A stretch of 64,000 nt of DNA from Pedobacter mucosus (GCF_022200785.1 NZ_CP087585.1:4650001-4714000); one strand, 5' to 3'. Counted from the first letter of the stretch, positions 1-9,923 are shown. Numbers and translations are program-made. The notes: generated from the letters alone by a model not told the origin.

Positions 1-2
1 AG

Positions 3-580
3 GTTATGAAAATAGTTAAATTATATTTTGACATTAAGCAATTAAGATAATTAAGTACCTGGGGAGATATGGTTTTGGGTAAACTACAAAAGACCAGACT
101 GAATTTTTCTTAACTTCTTAATGGTTATAAAAACAGTTAAATTATATTTTGACATTAGGCAATTAAGATAATTAAGTTCCTCAGGAGATATGGTTTTGGG
201 TAAACTACAAAAGACTAGACTGGATTTTTTTTAACTTCTAATGGTTATAAAAACAGTTAAATTATATTTTGACATTAAGCAATTAAGTGCTTGATGAGAT
301 ATGGTTTTAGTAAACCACAAAAGACTAGAGTGAATTTTCTTAACTTCTTAATGGTTATAAAAACAGTTAAATTATATTTTGACATTAAGCAATTAAGTGC
401 TTGATGAGATATGGTTTTGGGTAAACTACAAAAGACTAGACTGAATTTTCTTAACTTCTTAATGGTTATAAAGACAGTTAAATTATTTTGACATTAAGCA
501 ATTAGGATAATTAAGGATTTGAGGAGATATGGTTTTGGGTAAACTAAAAAAACTAGACTGAATTTTCTTAGCTTCTTATT
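3..580. repeat. Five tandem ~110-120 bp repeats
   Basis: Five head-to-tail copies begin at about 3, 123, 243, 353 and 464. Each starts GGTTATAAAAACAGTTAAAT and continues through a 'ttttgacattaagcaatta' block, a 'gagatatggttttgggtaaac' block and a 'taacttctta' end. Copies differ by a few substitutions and by a ~10 bp deletion in copies 3 and 4. No reading frame runs through them. The array may begin upstream of the window. A role as attachment site, origin or transcript leader cannot be told from the sequence. Confidence 0.9.
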
Positions 581-652
581 GGATATAAATGCTAATGATG
601 TTTACTTTTTTAACACTAAATCACTAAGTTTTTTAAAAAAAAAGCACAAAAA

Positions 653-677
653 AAAGTCCCGAATTTTCGGGACTTTT
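653..677 (-). terminator. Rho-independent terminator of the cold-shock gene
   Basis: A stem AAGTCCCGAA/TTCGGGACTT has almost no loop. On the minus strand a T-run (A-run at 635-653 on the plus strand) follows it. It lies 26 bases past the cold-shock stop codon. Confidence 0.85.
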
Positions 678-702
678 CAAACGATTATGTGTTCGAGTTT
701 TC

Positions 703-894
703 TTAAGCTACTTTAACATTTACCGCGTTTAAGCCTTTTCTTCCTTCTTCTACATCGTAGGTTACAGAATCATTCTCGCGAATGTTGTCGATTAAGCCTG
801 AAGCATGAACAAAGATTTCGCTATCGCCGTTTGATGGTGTGATAAATCCGAAACCTTTAGTTTCATTAAAAAATTTTACTGTTCCTTGTTGCAT
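703..894 (-). CDS. cspA: Cold-shock protein (CspA family)
   Basis: A 63-residue single cold-shock domain, the usual length for the family. It carries RNP1 (KGFGFITP, residues ~14-21) and RNP2 (EIFVHAS, ~26-32), the aromatic surface that binds single-stranded RNA and DNA. Such proteins act as cytosolic RNA chaperones. The gene is monocistronic, with its own promoter (-7 box at 915-922) and terminator (653-677). The start is the only ATG in frame after that promoter. Several paralogues are normal in this phylum, so the symbol is a family label only. Confidence 0.95.
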   Translation of the reverse strand: MQQGTVKFFNETKGFGFITPSNGDSEIFVHASGLIDNIRENDSVTYDVEEGRKGLNAVNVKVA

Positions 895-914
895 TGTATT
901 CTATTTAATTTCCA

Positions 915-922
915 CAAAGGTA
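915..922 (-). promoter_or_regulatory. Bacteroidota promoter -7 box of csp
   Basis: On the minus strand this reads TACCTTTG, an exact TAnnTTTG. A TTG lies 19 bases further upstream as the -33 element. The implied leader is ~20 nt. Confidence 0.6.
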
Positions 923-1130
923 ATTCTAATTATCTAACAATCAATTTTTTATTTTTTAATACTTAATATTTTATTGAAATGTTATACTTAGGTGCTGTAA
1001 TCCGAGTATTTAACAGCTTCAAATCATGATAATATGTTTATTATCAATAGTTTATTTATGTGTTATATAATATTAGAGCTAGTTATTTATTAATATTAAC
1101 TTCTTTTCAATAAGTAGGTTTAAAAAAGAA

Positions 1131-1155
1131 ATGCTCCCGATTTAGTCGGAAGCAT
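1131..1155 (-). terminator. Terminator of the DegP-like protease gene
   Basis: Hairpin ATGCTCCCGA / TCGGAAGCAT (one mismatch) with a minus-strand T-run (plus-strand A-run at 1122-1130). It lies 24 bases downstream of the protease stop. Confidence 0.75.
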
Positions 1156-1178
1156 CTCTTTTTTATAATTTTGGATAG

Positions 1179-2732
1179 TTATTGAGCCGGAAAACTGAAA
1201 CTAAATGTTCCACCATCTGGATTTACTCCAGTCATATTAACCATATTATTTCTGCCTAAAGGCAAAGCTTTTTGCACATCAGCAACGCTATTTACAGGTT
1301 GGCCATTTACTTTTGTAATTAACATTCCTTTTTCAACGCCAATGTTATCAAAAGCTTTTCCAGTAACTACAGAGTTTACTATAACACCATTGTTAATTCT
1401 GTATTTAGCTTTTTGAGCAGCAGTTGCAGGTACAAAAGTTGCGCCTAGCTTAGTCACTTCTACCGCTTTAGGAGTAGCCGCTGTGTTTACGCCAACACTA
1501 GCTTCTCCCTTAAGTGTAATGGTATAATCTTTTAAAGCGCCATCTCTTAAAATGTTTAATTTAACTTTATCACCTGGATTTAGACGCCCAATTTTTTCTT
1601 GTAAATCTGGAGAATCAAATACGGCAACGCCATCAACTTTTTTGATAATATCACCAGCTTTTAAACCTGCAGCTGCAGCCGCACCATCTGGAACGATATC
1701 GCTAACATAAAGTCCGTTAATTTCGCTTGTTTTCATGTCTTCTGTATTATCAGGACCAAGCGGTTTAAAGCTAACCCCAATAAATCCTCTCTTTACAGAA
1801 CCATATTTAATAAAATCATCCACAACTTTACGAGCCAAATTTATAGGAATTGCAAAACCATAACCCTGATTATAACCACTTTGTGATGCAATTGCAGAGT
1901 TAATTCCAACTAATTCGCCATTTGCATTTACCAAAGCACCACCACTATTTCCTGGATTAATGGCCGCATCTGTTTGAATAAAAGATTCTATACTGCTATT
2001 TTGTAATCCTGCTGGAAGTTTTCCAGTACGATTCAATTGCTCCATTTGTGCTTCAGTCAAGTTTTCTAACTGCTCTTGTTGTTGCTCACGACCAATTATA
2101 CCGATACTGCGATTTTTTGCACTTATAATTCCGGCAGTAACTGTAGTATTTAAATCCAAAGGATATCCAACTGCCAATACCCATTCCCCAACCTGAACAT
2201 TATCAGAATTACCCATTTTTACAACTGGTAATCCGGTTAAATTCACTTTGATTAAAGCTAAATCCGTATTTGGATCACGACCAATAACTCGAGCTTCAAC
2301 TTTACGTCTGTCCGTTAAAACAACTTCCACTTTTTCTGCATTTTCCACTACGTGATTATTAGTAACAATGTAACCATCTTGACTAATAATTACCCCAGAA
2401 CCTGAAGCTGCTTTTGGCTGGCGTTGTTGCTGGCGACCTCGACCTCCAAAAAAATCTTCCATCATATCAAACGGAGAATTCTTGCTTGTAGAGCCTGAAG
2501 CAGCATAAGTTGTTTTTATATGTACAACACCTGGTGCAACTGCTGCTGCAGCTTGTGTAAAATCTGCAGTTCCTGCAGATGATACTTTAAGTGGGTTGCT
2601 GGCGAAATACAATTCTTGTTTTTCTGAAATTGTACTTCCTGTTTGATTACGCTCAAATAGCTTGTAGCCTCCAATTGCTGCTGCCCCACCTATAAACGCA
2701 GCTAGCACTGTAATTCCTAATATTTTTTTCAT
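1179..2732 (-). CDS. degP: Periplasmic serine protease/chaperone DegP (HtrA family)
   Basis: 517 residues. An N-terminal hydrophobic segment (~4-25) acts as signal peptide or membrane anchor. The trypsin-like domain has His in TNNHVV, Asp in NTDLALIKV and Ser in the PGNSGGAL loop, so the full triad is present. Two PDZ domains follow, one beginning RGFIGVSF and one at the C-terminus (VNSVADVQKAL), as in DegP/DegQ. A Gln-rich insertion (~85-95, and QQQEQLENLTEAQMEQ) lies in the flexible loop. The family degrades or refolds misfolded envelope proteins. It is transcribed alone, with a terminator at 1131-1155. Confidence 0.95.
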   Translation of the reverse strand: MKKILGITVLAAFIGGAAAIGGYKLFERNQTGSTISEKQELYFASNPLKVSSAGTADFTQAAAAVAPGVVHIKTTYAASGSTSKNSPFDMMEDFFGGRGRQQQRQPKAASGSGVIISQDGYIVTNNHVVENAEKVEVVLTDRRKVEARVIGRDPNTDLALIKVNLTGLPVVKMGNSDNVQVGEWVLAVGYPLDLNTTVTAGIISAKNRSIGIIGREQQQEQLENLTEAQMEQLNRTGKLPAGLQNSSIESFIQTDAAINPGNSGGALVNANGELVGINSAIASQSGYNQGYGFAIPINLARKVVDDFIKYGSVKRGFIGVSFKPLGPDNTEDMKTSEINGLYVSDIVPDGAAAAAGLKAGDIIKKVDGVAVFDSPDLQEKIGRLNPGDKVKLNILRDGALKDYTITLKGEASVGVNTAATPKAVEVTKLGATFVPATAAQKAKYRINNGVIVNSVVTGKAFDNIGVEKGMLITKVNGQPVNSVADVQKALPLGRNNMVNMTGVNPDGGTFSFSFPAQ

Positions 2733-2964
2733 GTGTTAAAATTGTTTTAAAGTTGCGAGAGCATTTTCTTTTGATTTAAGCAGGTTGCTCCAGCAGTTCC
2801 TTTCTGCCTAAAATTTCTTTTTAATGTTTGATCAAATTTAATACCATATAAACGATATTTGCGTAACTAAAGCATCTAGTTCTTGTTAAAAAATGTTAAA
2901 TCATTAAATAATAGATTATCTAGTGATTATCATTTCAAATATTGGATAAAAAAATGAAGATTCT

Positions 2965-3750
2965 ATGAAAATAAATTTCTATAAATATCAAGGAGCAGGC
3001 AACGATTTTATCCTAATAGATCATACTTTAAATCCATTAAATAATATTGATAATGAATTAGTTAAGAACTTATGCGATAGGCGTTTTGGAGTTGGTGCAG
3101 ATGGATTAATGTTTATTACAAAGCATAATCAATATGATTTTGAAATGCACTATTTTAATGCTGATGGTAATTTAGGAAGCATGTGCGGAAATGGAGGAAG
3201 ATGTATTGTTGCTTTTGCCAAACATTTAGGAATTATTGAGAACGAAACTAATTTTTTGGCAGTTGATGGGCCTCATTATGCCAGAATTTCAGATAGTGGC
3301 GAATGGATTGATTTACAAATGATTGATGTTGATACGATTAATAAAGATGGTGATGCCTTTGTTTTAAATACCGGATCGCCACATTATGTAGTTGAGCAAA
3401 AAGACCTCGTAGATTTTGACGTTTTAAACGAAGGAAAACGCATTCGATACAATAATATTTATTCAGAAAAAGGTATCAATGTGAATTTTGTTGAAAATAT
3501 GGGCGACTATCTATTTGTTCGTACTTATGAACGTGGAGTAGAGGATGAAACCTATGCTTGTGGAACAGGTGTTACTGCAGTAGCAATCGCAATGGCAAAA
3601 TCTAAAAACGAAACAGGGCATATTTTAACTAAAATAAAAGTTTTAGGCGGAGATATCAAGATAGAGTTTGATTATGATGGCATTAAATTTACCAACGTTT
3701 TTTTATGCGGACCAGCGAAATTGGTTTTTGCAGGTGAAGTAAATTATTAA
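2965..3750 (+). CDS. dapF: Diaminopimelate epimerase
   Basis: 261 residues, near the normal family length. It converts LL- to meso-diaminopimelate for lysine and peptidoglycan synthesis. The two catalytic cysteines are visible: Cys74 in MCGNGGRC and Cys199 in YACGTGVTAVA. The N-terminal YQGAGNDFI motif is also present. The start at 2965 gives this canonical N-terminus. It is divergent from degP; the 232-bp gap between them must hold both promoters. Confidence 0.96.
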   Translation: MKINFYKYQGAGNDFILIDHTLNPLNNIDNELVKNLCDRRFGVGADGLMFITKHNQYDFEMHYFNADGNLGSMCGNGGRCIVAFAKHLGIIENETNFLAVDGPHYARISDSGEWIDLQMIDVDTINKDGDAFVLNTGSPHYVVEQKDLVDFDVLNEGKRIRYNNIYSEKGINVNFVENMGDYLFVRTYERGVEDETYACGTGVTAVAIAMAKSKNETGHILTKIKVLGGDIKIEFDYDGIKFTNVFLCGPAKLVFAGEVNY

Positions 3751-3978
3751 CGGCGTCTTATTGAAATCGAATGTGTATAATTTACACTAAGAACTTCTAA
3801 ATTTGACCTTTTAGAAGAAATAATATTGCTTTAAAAACTATACATCACAGCAATATTTAGTTAATTAAGTTATCTGTCGCAATATAATTACATAGCAATT
3901 TACAGTCAATTTTTCATCTTAATAAACTATAAAACAGTAGTTTACAAGTATCCTTTCGCTGTTTTTCTTTAAAAAATA

Positions 3979-3994
3979 AATCAATCGATTGATT
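3979..3994. promoter_or_regulatory. Perfect palindrome, candidate TetR-type operator
   Basis: AATCAATCGATTGATT is self-complementary over 16 bases. It sits ~130 bp upstream of the RND efflux genes. TetR-family repressors of RND pumps bind palindromes of this size. No tetR gene lies beside it in the window, so a regulator would act from elsewhere. The operator role is inference. Confidence 0.45.
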
Positions 3995-3996
3995 AA

Positions 3997-4101
3997 ATGA
4001 CAGAATTAGGACGAAGATATTTTTTTTTAGGCTTTATTTTTGGGCTGTTATTGCTGAATTATAAATCTATTTTATTCTTGATAACACCGGGAATCGAATA
4101 A
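3997..4101 (+). CDS. Possible 34-aa single-span membrane peptide
   Basis: The ORF starts two bases after the palindrome and ends 21 bases before the efflux adaptor start. It encodes MTELGRRYFFLGFIFGLLLL then NYKSILFLITPGIE. That is a short charged N-terminus, a ~20-residue hydrophobic helix and a short tail. It resembles no family I know. Its place inside the likely transcript leader, and its coherent membrane topology, argue for translation. Its small size means chance cannot be excluded. It could be a leader peptide or a small pump-associated protein. Confidence 0.35.
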   Translation: MTELGRRYFFLGFIFGLLLLNYKSILFLITPGIE

Positions 4102-4122
4102 AAAACACACACAAATAAGTCC

Positions 4123-5292
4123 ATGAAAAAAGTTACAACTCTCTTTTTTAGCCTAAGCATCGGTTTGCTTTTAGCATCCTGCGGAAATAGTGACGAAGAA
4201 AAGAAAGCAGCTGCCGCCGCCGCCGCTGGTCCACAAGCCTACCCAGTTTTTACTGTTAATGCTCAAAATACAGAACTTGGTTCTGAATATCCTGCCACAA
4301 TTGAAGGTATCCAAAACATAGATATTAGACCTAAAGTTGACGGGTTTATTCAAAAAATATTTGTTGATGAAGGTACAGTTGTTAAAAAAGGTCAGTTACT
4401 TTTTACAATAATGGCTCCACAATATGAGCAAGAAGTTAGAACTGCCAGAGCAGCAATCAGTAGCGCAGAAGCAGATGTTAATTCTGCTCAATTGCAGGTT
4501 AATAAAACGAAACCTCTTGTAGAAAAAGATATTATAAGTAAATACGATTTAGATGCGGCACAATTAACTTTGCAAAGTAGAAAAGCGGCACTTGCTCAAG
4601 CAAAAGCAGCTTTAGCAAATGCTCAGGTAAATTTAGGCTATACGTCAATCACGAGTCCGGTTGAAGGAGTTGTTGGGAGTATCCCGTTCAGAACTGGAAG
4701 TTTAGTAAGCAGTGCAAGTACTGAACCATTAACTACAGTTTCAAACACATCGAAGGTTTACGCTTACTTTTCTTTAAATGAAAAACAGCTTTTAGATTTC
4801 TCTAAAACCTACAAAGGGAATACATTGGCTCAGCAGATGAAAAATATACCAGCAGTAAATTTAATTTTAGCAGATGGAAGCACTTATCCACAATTTGGAA
4901 AAATTGAATCGATAAATGGTCAAATAAATACCAGTACTGGTTCTGCAAGTTTAAGAGCAACTTTCCCCAATGCAATGTCGGTATTAAAATCTGGTGGAAG
5001 TGCATCTGTAAGGATTCCACAACATGTAAGCAATGCAATTTTAATCCCGCAAAAATCGACCATTGATTTACAAGGAAAAAAATTCGTTTACGTTTTAGGC
5101 GATTCATCTAAAATAATTAGTACAGAAATCGAGGTGATGGAACTTGCAAAAGACAAATTTTATGTAGTAACTAAAGGGCTTAAAGCAGGCGATAAAGTTG
5201 TATTAGAAGGATTTCAATCTTTAAAAGATGGCGTTAAAATAAAGCCTGAAGTAAAAAGTACAGAATCTGTTTACGCTGGAATTAAGAAATAA
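4123..5292 (+). CDS. acrA: RND efflux periplasmic adaptor (AcrA/MexA type lipoprotein)
   Basis: 389 residues. A lipoprotein signal ends LLLASC, so Cys20 is the acylation site. An Ala-rich linker is followed by the biotinyl-lipoyl half-motif (DGFIQKIFVDEGTVVKKGQLLF, split across the hairpin), a coiled-coil α-hairpin (~100-165, heavy in Ala/Gln), the second lipoyl half (YTSITSPVEGVVGSI) and a β-barrel/MP domain (VYAYFSLNEKQL). The family bridges the inner-membrane RND pump and the outer-membrane channel. First gene of a three-gene operon, 40 bases before the pump gene. Confidence 0.95.
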   Translation: MKKVTTLFFSLSIGLLLASCGNSDEEKKAAAAAAAGPQAYPVFTVNAQNTELGSEYPATIEGIQNIDIRPKVDGFIQKIFVDEGTVVKKGQLLFTIMAPQYEQEVRTARAAISSAEADVNSAQLQVNKTKPLVEKDIISKYDLDAAQLTLQSRKAALAQAKAALANAQVNLGYTSITSPVEGVVGSIPFRTGSLVSSASTEPLTTVSNTSKVYAYFSLNEKQLLDFSKTYKGNTLAQQMKNIPAVNLILADGSTYPQFGKIESINGQINTSTGSASLRATFPNAMSVLKSGGSASVRIPQHVSNAILIPQKSTIDLQGKKFVYVLGDSSKIISTEIEVMELAKDKFYVVTKGLKAGDKVVLEGFQSLKDGVKIKPEVKSTESVYAGIKK

Positions 5293-5332
5293 GCTTACCG
5301 TAAATTAATCATCAAAATTGTAAATCAACATA

Positions 5333-8300
5333 ATGTTTAAGAAATTTATAGAAAGACCCGTTTTATCTACGGTAATTTCAATCATCATCGTAATTCTGGG
5401 TGTGCTGGGTTTAACCACTTTACCGGTTTCTCAATATCCAGAAATTGCGCCACCAACAGTTCAGGTTTCTACATCATATCAAGGTGCCAACGCGGATGTG
5501 GTAATGAATAGTGTGGTTATACCGCTGGAAGAACAAATAAATGGAGTGGAAGACATGACCTACATGACTTCTACTGCCAGTAATGACGGTACAGCAACCA
5601 TTACAATTAACTTTAAATTAGGTACAAATCCTGATTTAGCAGCGGTTAACGTACAAAACAGGGTAGCCAGGGCTACTAGTTTATTACCTGCCGAGGTTAC
5701 CAGATCAGGTGTGATTACCGCAAAAAGACAAGCCAGTAATGTGCTAATTTTTGGTATTTATAGTGATAATCCTTCTTATGATCAAAAGTTTTTGCAGAAC
5801 TATGCCAATATCAATATTATTCCGCAAATTAAACGTATTAACGGTGTTGGAGATGCAAGTGCTTTCGGGCAAATGGATTATACCATGCGTATCTGGTTAA
5901 AACCTGATATTATGGCTACTTATGGTTTAGTTCCAAATGATGTTAGTGTGGCATTAGCGGAGCAAAACGTAGAAGCTGCACCCGGACAATTTGGTGAGCA
6001 AGGCGATCAGGCGTTTCAATATACTTTAAAATATTCTGGTCGGTTAAAAGATGAATCAGAATTTAGTAACATCATTATTAAAGCTGATGCAAATGGTCAG
6101 GTTTTAAGATTAAAAGATGTAGCAAGGATAGAATTAGGTGCGTTAAGTTACGCCAGTTCAGTTAAGTTTAATGGTAAACAAGCATTAGGTATTGCGATTA
6201 ATCAAACAGCTGGTTCGAATGCAAAAGAAGTAATTGAGAACTCAATTAAAACATTAGATGAAGCTCAGAAATCTTTTCCAAGTGGTGTTCATTATACCAC
6301 TTTAGTAAACGTTAATGATTTCCTAGATGCTTCTATTGAGAAAGTTATACATACTTTAATTGAGGCATTTATATTGGTGTTTTTAGTGGTATTTATCTTT
6401 TTACAAGATTTTAGATCAACTTTAATACCGGCAATAAGTGTTCCTGTGGCTATTATTGGTACATTTTTCTTCTTAAGCTTATTTGGATTTACCATTAATT
6501 TACTAACCTTATTTGCGCTGGTTTTAGCCATTGGTATTGTGGTGGATGATGCGATTGTAGTCGTCGAGGCCGTACATGCCAAGTTAGATGAAGGTTATAC
6601 CGATGCTAGGAAAGCTACAATTGACGCGATGGATGATATAAGTGGAGCCATTATTTCGATTACATTAGTAATGGCTGCGGTGTTTATTCCGGTGAGTTTT
6701 ATATCAGGATCTTCTGGTGTATTTTATAAGCAATTTGGTTTAACACTAGCAATTTCTATTATTCTATCCGCAATTAACGCTTTAACTTTAAGTCCGGCTT
6801 TATGTGCTATCTTTTTGAAACCGCATAAAGATGACCATCAGAAATCGAAAAACTTTTTACATCGATTCTATGATGCATTTAATACCTCATTTGATGCTGT
6901 TACTGGAAAATATAAAAAATCAGTTGGGTTTTTATCCAGAAAAAAATGGATTGTAGGTTTAGGAATTGCATTTTTTACGGTGTTGTTAATCTGGACGATG
7001 AATACTACTCCTAAAGGTTTCGTTCCAAACGAAGATTTAGGTACGATCATGTCTGATATTTCTTTACCAGCTTCAACTTCTCAGGAAGAAACGAACCTTG
7101 TCATTGCAAAAATTGACAGTATTGCACACAGTATTCCTGAAATCAAAAACTCGTTAAGGGTTGTGGGAAGAAGTATGATTAGTGGATCTGGAAGTTCTTA
7201 CGGGATGGTAATCGGCAGATTAATTCCTTGGGATGAACGTAAACGTGATGTTAAAGCCATTATTGGCGAATTATTTGCGAAGACAGCAAGCATTAAAGAA
7301 GCGAAAATAATTTTCTTTGCGCCACCAACAATTCAAGGTTTTGGTACCAGTGGTGGTTTTGAGTTTCAGTTACAGGATAAAACTGGTGGTGATATTAAGA
7401 AATTTAACGATGTTGGTAATGCATTTTTAGCAGCTTTAGCTAAAAGGAAAGAAATTCAATATGCTTCCACTTCATTTAACCCTAATTTCCCTCAATATCA
7501 AATTGATGTTAATGTGGCAAAAGTAAAACAAGCAGGGTTAACCGTTACTGATGTTTTAGGTGTTTTACAAGGTTATTATGGTGGTGTATATGCATCGAAC
7601 TTTAACAAATTTGGAAAGCAGTTTAGGGTTTTATATCAGGCTGATGCGCAGTATCGTGCTAACCAACAGAGCTTAACTAGTATTTTTGTTCGAAACGCGA
7701 GTGGAACAATGGCTCCGGTTTCTGAGTTTATCACTTTAACAAAAGTGTACGGACCACAGGCAATTTCACGTTTCAATTTATTTACTTCGATTGCAGTAAC
7801 CGGAAATCCAAATCCAGGTTTTAGTTCTGGAGATGCTTTAAAAGCAGTTCAGGAAGAAGCGGCAATTCATTTGCCAACAGGTTATGGTTATGAATTTTCA
7901 GGGTTATCAAGAGAAGAAATGGCGGGCGGAAGTCAAACTGTATTTATCTTTTTGCTTTGTGTAATTTTCGTTTATTTCTTACTAGCGGCACAATATGAAA
8001 GTTACATTTTACCATTATCGGTTCTATTTTCTTTACCGGTTGGGTTAGCTGGCGTATTTGTGTTTGATAAGATATTTGGTGTTGATAATAACATCTATAC
8101 TCAAATTACCCTGATTATGTTAGTTGGTTTGCTGGCGAAAAATGCAATTTTAATTGTAGAATATGCAGTAGATCGGAGGCGAAAGGGGATGAGTATTATA
8201 AATGCTGCAATTGATGGTGCGACCGCTCGTTTAAGGCCAATTTTAATGACATCTTTCGCCTTTATATTAGGACTTTTACCATTGATGCTTTCATCGGGAG

Positions 8301-8512
8301 TTGGTGCCGCTGGTAACACATCAATCGGTACGGGTGCAGTAGGAGGGATGTTAATTGGAACGATATTCGGGATTTTTGTAATTCCTGCGTTGTTTATTGT
8401 TTTCCAATCTTTGCAAGAACGTATTGGAAATAAATCACCATTTAATGAAGGTGTAGAACGCGAACAAACTCCAGAAGAATATCAGGCCGCTGTTGCAAAC
8501 AGCAAACATTAA
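5333..8512 (+). CDS. acrB: RND multidrug efflux pump (HAE1 family, AcrB type)
   Basis: 1059 residues, typical for AcrB homologues. The N-terminus (FKKFIERPVLSTVISIIIV) is the first transmembrane helix. Proton-relay residues are present: Asp-Asp in TM4 (GIVVDDAIVVVEA) and Lys in TM10 (GLLAKNAILIVEYA). Two large periplasmic loops lie between TM1-2 and TM7-8. It exports hydrophobic compounds using the proton gradient, with the adaptor and channel encoded on either side. It is complete, with no frameshift. Confidence 0.96.
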   Translation: MFKKFIERPVLSTVISIIIVILGVLGLTTLPVSQYPEIAPPTVQVSTSYQGANADVVMNSVVIPLEEQINGVEDMTYMTSTASNDGTATITINFKLGTNPDLAAVNVQNRVARATSLLPAEVTRSGVITAKRQASNVLIFGIYSDNPSYDQKFLQNYANINIIPQIKRINGVGDASAFGQMDYTMRIWLKPDIMATYGLVPNDVSVALAEQNVEAAPGQFGEQGDQAFQYTLKYSGRLKDESEFSNIIIKADANGQVLRLKDVARIELGALSYASSVKFNGKQALGIAINQTAGSNAKEVIENSIKTLDEAQKSFPSGVHYTTLVNVNDFLDASIEKVIHTLIEAFILVFLVVFIFLQDFRSTLIPAISVPVAIIGTFFFLSLFGFTINLLTLFALVLAIGIVVDDAIVVVEAVHAKLDEGYTDARKATIDAMDDISGAIISITLVMAAVFIPVSFISGSSGVFYKQFGLTLAISIILSAINALTLSPALCAIFLKPHKDDHQKSKNFLHRFYDAFNTSFDAVTGKYKKSVGFLSRKKWIVGLGIAFFTVLLIWTMNTTPKGFVPNEDLGTIMSDISLPASTSQEETNLVIAKIDSIAHSIPEIKNSLRVVGRSMISGSGSSYGMVIGRLIPWDERKRDVKAIIGELFAKTASIKEAKIIFFAPPTIQGFGTSGGFEFQLQDKTGGDIKKFNDVGNAFLAALAKRKEIQYASTSFNPNFPQYQIDVNVAKVKQAGLTVTDVLGVLQGYYGGVYASNFNKFGKQFRVLYQADAQYRANQQSLTSIFVRNASGTMAPVSEFITLTKVYGPQAISRFNLFTSIAVTGNPNPGFSSGDALKAVQEEAAIHLPTGYGYEFSGLSREEMAGGSQTVFIFLLCVIFVYFLLAAQYESYILPLSVLFSLPVGLAGVFVFDKIFGVDNNIYTQITLIMLVGLLAKNAILIVEYAVDRRRKGMSIINAAIDGATARLRPILMTSFAFILGLLPLMLSSGVGAAGNTSIGTGAVGGMLIGTIFGIFVIPALFIVFQSLQERIGNKSPFNEGVEREQTPEEYQAAVANSKH

Positions 8513-8522
8513 TTTTAATAAA

Positions 8523-9923
8523 ATGAAACTTATATATAAACAATCCATATTCATCGGTTTTACCATCCTTACTTTATCAGCCTGTGTAACTCAAAAATAT
8601 AACAGACAGCAAGTAAAAAGTGACGGTTTATACCGAGATAATAATACTACTGATACCACAACTATGGCGAATTTGCCATGGAAAACTTTATTCTCTGATA
8701 CGACCTTGCAATCATTAATTCAACAAGGAATTTATCAGAATTTAGATTTGAAACAAGCAATTGAGCGCATTAAAATAGCAGAAGCAACATTACAACAAAG
8801 TAGAGCAGCATTTTTACCAAGCTTACAGGGAGATTTATCGGTAACGGATGCTCGGCAATCTCAGTCGGCACTAAATTTTCCGGCAGGAATAAACATCAAT
8901 TTAGAAACGCAAACTTATAGGGCGCAATTAAGTACCGCTTGGGAAGCAGATATTTGGGGAAAATTAAGTAGTGCAAAACGTGCTGCTTATGCAACTTTAC
9001 TTCAATCTGACGCTGCAAAACGAGCTGTACAAACACAGTTAATTGCAACTATTGCTAATAATTATTATACACTTTTAGCGCTTGATAAGCAATTGGCCAT
9101 TACGGAGCAAACGATTAAAATTAGAACAAGCGATGTTGAAACTGTAAAGGCTTTAAAGGAGGGTGCGGTTGTAAATGGTGCGGCAGTGGTACAAAGTGAA
9201 GCAAATTTATATGCCGCTCAGGTTACACTTCCCGATTTAAGGAGAAGTATTAAGGAAGCTGAAAATGCACTGAGTGTATTGGTTGCTAATGCGCCTGCCA
9301 GAATTAACAGAACAACTTTAGATCAGCAAACACCTTATGCCAATTTACAAACTGGTGTTTCAGCACAATTATTGCAAAACCGACCTGATGTTATCGCTGC
9401 TGAATTTGGTTTTAGATCTGCGTTTGAGAATACCAACGTTGCAAAAACATATTTTTATCCAGCATTAACCTTGACTGCTTCTGGTGGTTTATCGAGTTTG
9501 CAACTTCAAGATTTTTTTACAAAATCTATTTTTTACAATTTAGTAGGTGGATTAACGCAGCCGATTTTTGCTAAAGGTGCAAATAAAGCCCGTTTAAAAA
9601 CGGCGCAAGCAAATCAGCAAATTGCATTTTATACATTCCAACAAACACTTTTAACCGGCGGACAAGAAGTTTCAAATGCTTTGTATGCTTATCAAACAGC
9701 AGCTGAAAAGGAAGAAACCCGTGCTAAACAAATTGCTTCATTAACCAAAGCTGTAGATTTTACCAAAGAATTATTGCGTTATAGTTCGGCAACGAACTAT
9801 GTTGATGTTTTAACTTCAGAACAGAGTTTATTAACCGCACAATTAAGTGGTATAAATGATCGATTACAAAAACTACAATCGGTAGTTGAATTATATCGGG
9901 CATTGGGCGGCGGTTGGAAATAA
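8523..9923 (+). CDS. Outer-membrane efflux channel lipoprotein (OprM/TolC type)
   Basis: 466 residues from the ATG at 8523. An earlier in-frame ATG at 8493 would overlap acrB and put ten polar residues before the signal peptide. From 8523 the protein starts MKLIYKQSIFIGFTILTLSA followed by Cys21, a clean lipobox. Two OEP repeats follow (~60-250 and ~270-460) rich in long helices. NodT-type features include NRPDVIAAEFGFRSAFENT. It forms the trimeric exit duct for the AcrAB pump upstream. Last gene of the operon; a strong hairpin follows at 9973. Confidence 0.94.
   Translation: MKLIYKQSIFIGFTILTLSACVTQKYNRQQVKSDGLYRDNNTTDTTTMANLPWKTLFSDTTLQSLIQQGIYQNLDLKQAIERIKIAEATLQQSRAAFLPSLQGDLSVTDARQSQSALNFPAGININLETQTYRAQLSTAWEADIWGKLSSAKRAAYATLLQSDAAKRAVQTQLIATIANNYYTLLALDKQLAITEQTIKIRTSDVETVKALKEGAVVNGAAVVQSEANLYAAQVTLPDLRRSIKEAENALSVLVANAPARINRTTLDQQTPYANLQTGVSAQLLQNRPDVIAAEFGFRSAFENTNVAKTYFYPALTLTASGGLSSLQLQDFFTKSIFYNLVGGLTQPIFAKGANKARLKTAQANQQIAFYTFQQTLLTGGQEVSNALYAYQTAAEKEETRAKQIASLTKAVDFTKELLRYSSATNYVDVLTSEQSLLTAQLSGINDRLQKLQSVVELYRALGGGWK

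Larger units (their letters stand above)
3751..4122. other. Intergenic region between dapF and the efflux operon
   Basis: 372 bases. It holds a perfect 16-bp palindrome (3979-3994) and a 34-codon membrane ORF (3997-4101), both listed separately. The remainder (3751-3970) is AT-rich with no recognisable element. Confidence 0.7.

Noticed and set aside
1..580. CRISPR array
   Set aside because: The ~115-bp units are contiguous direct repeats without unique spacers, and no cas genes are present in the window.
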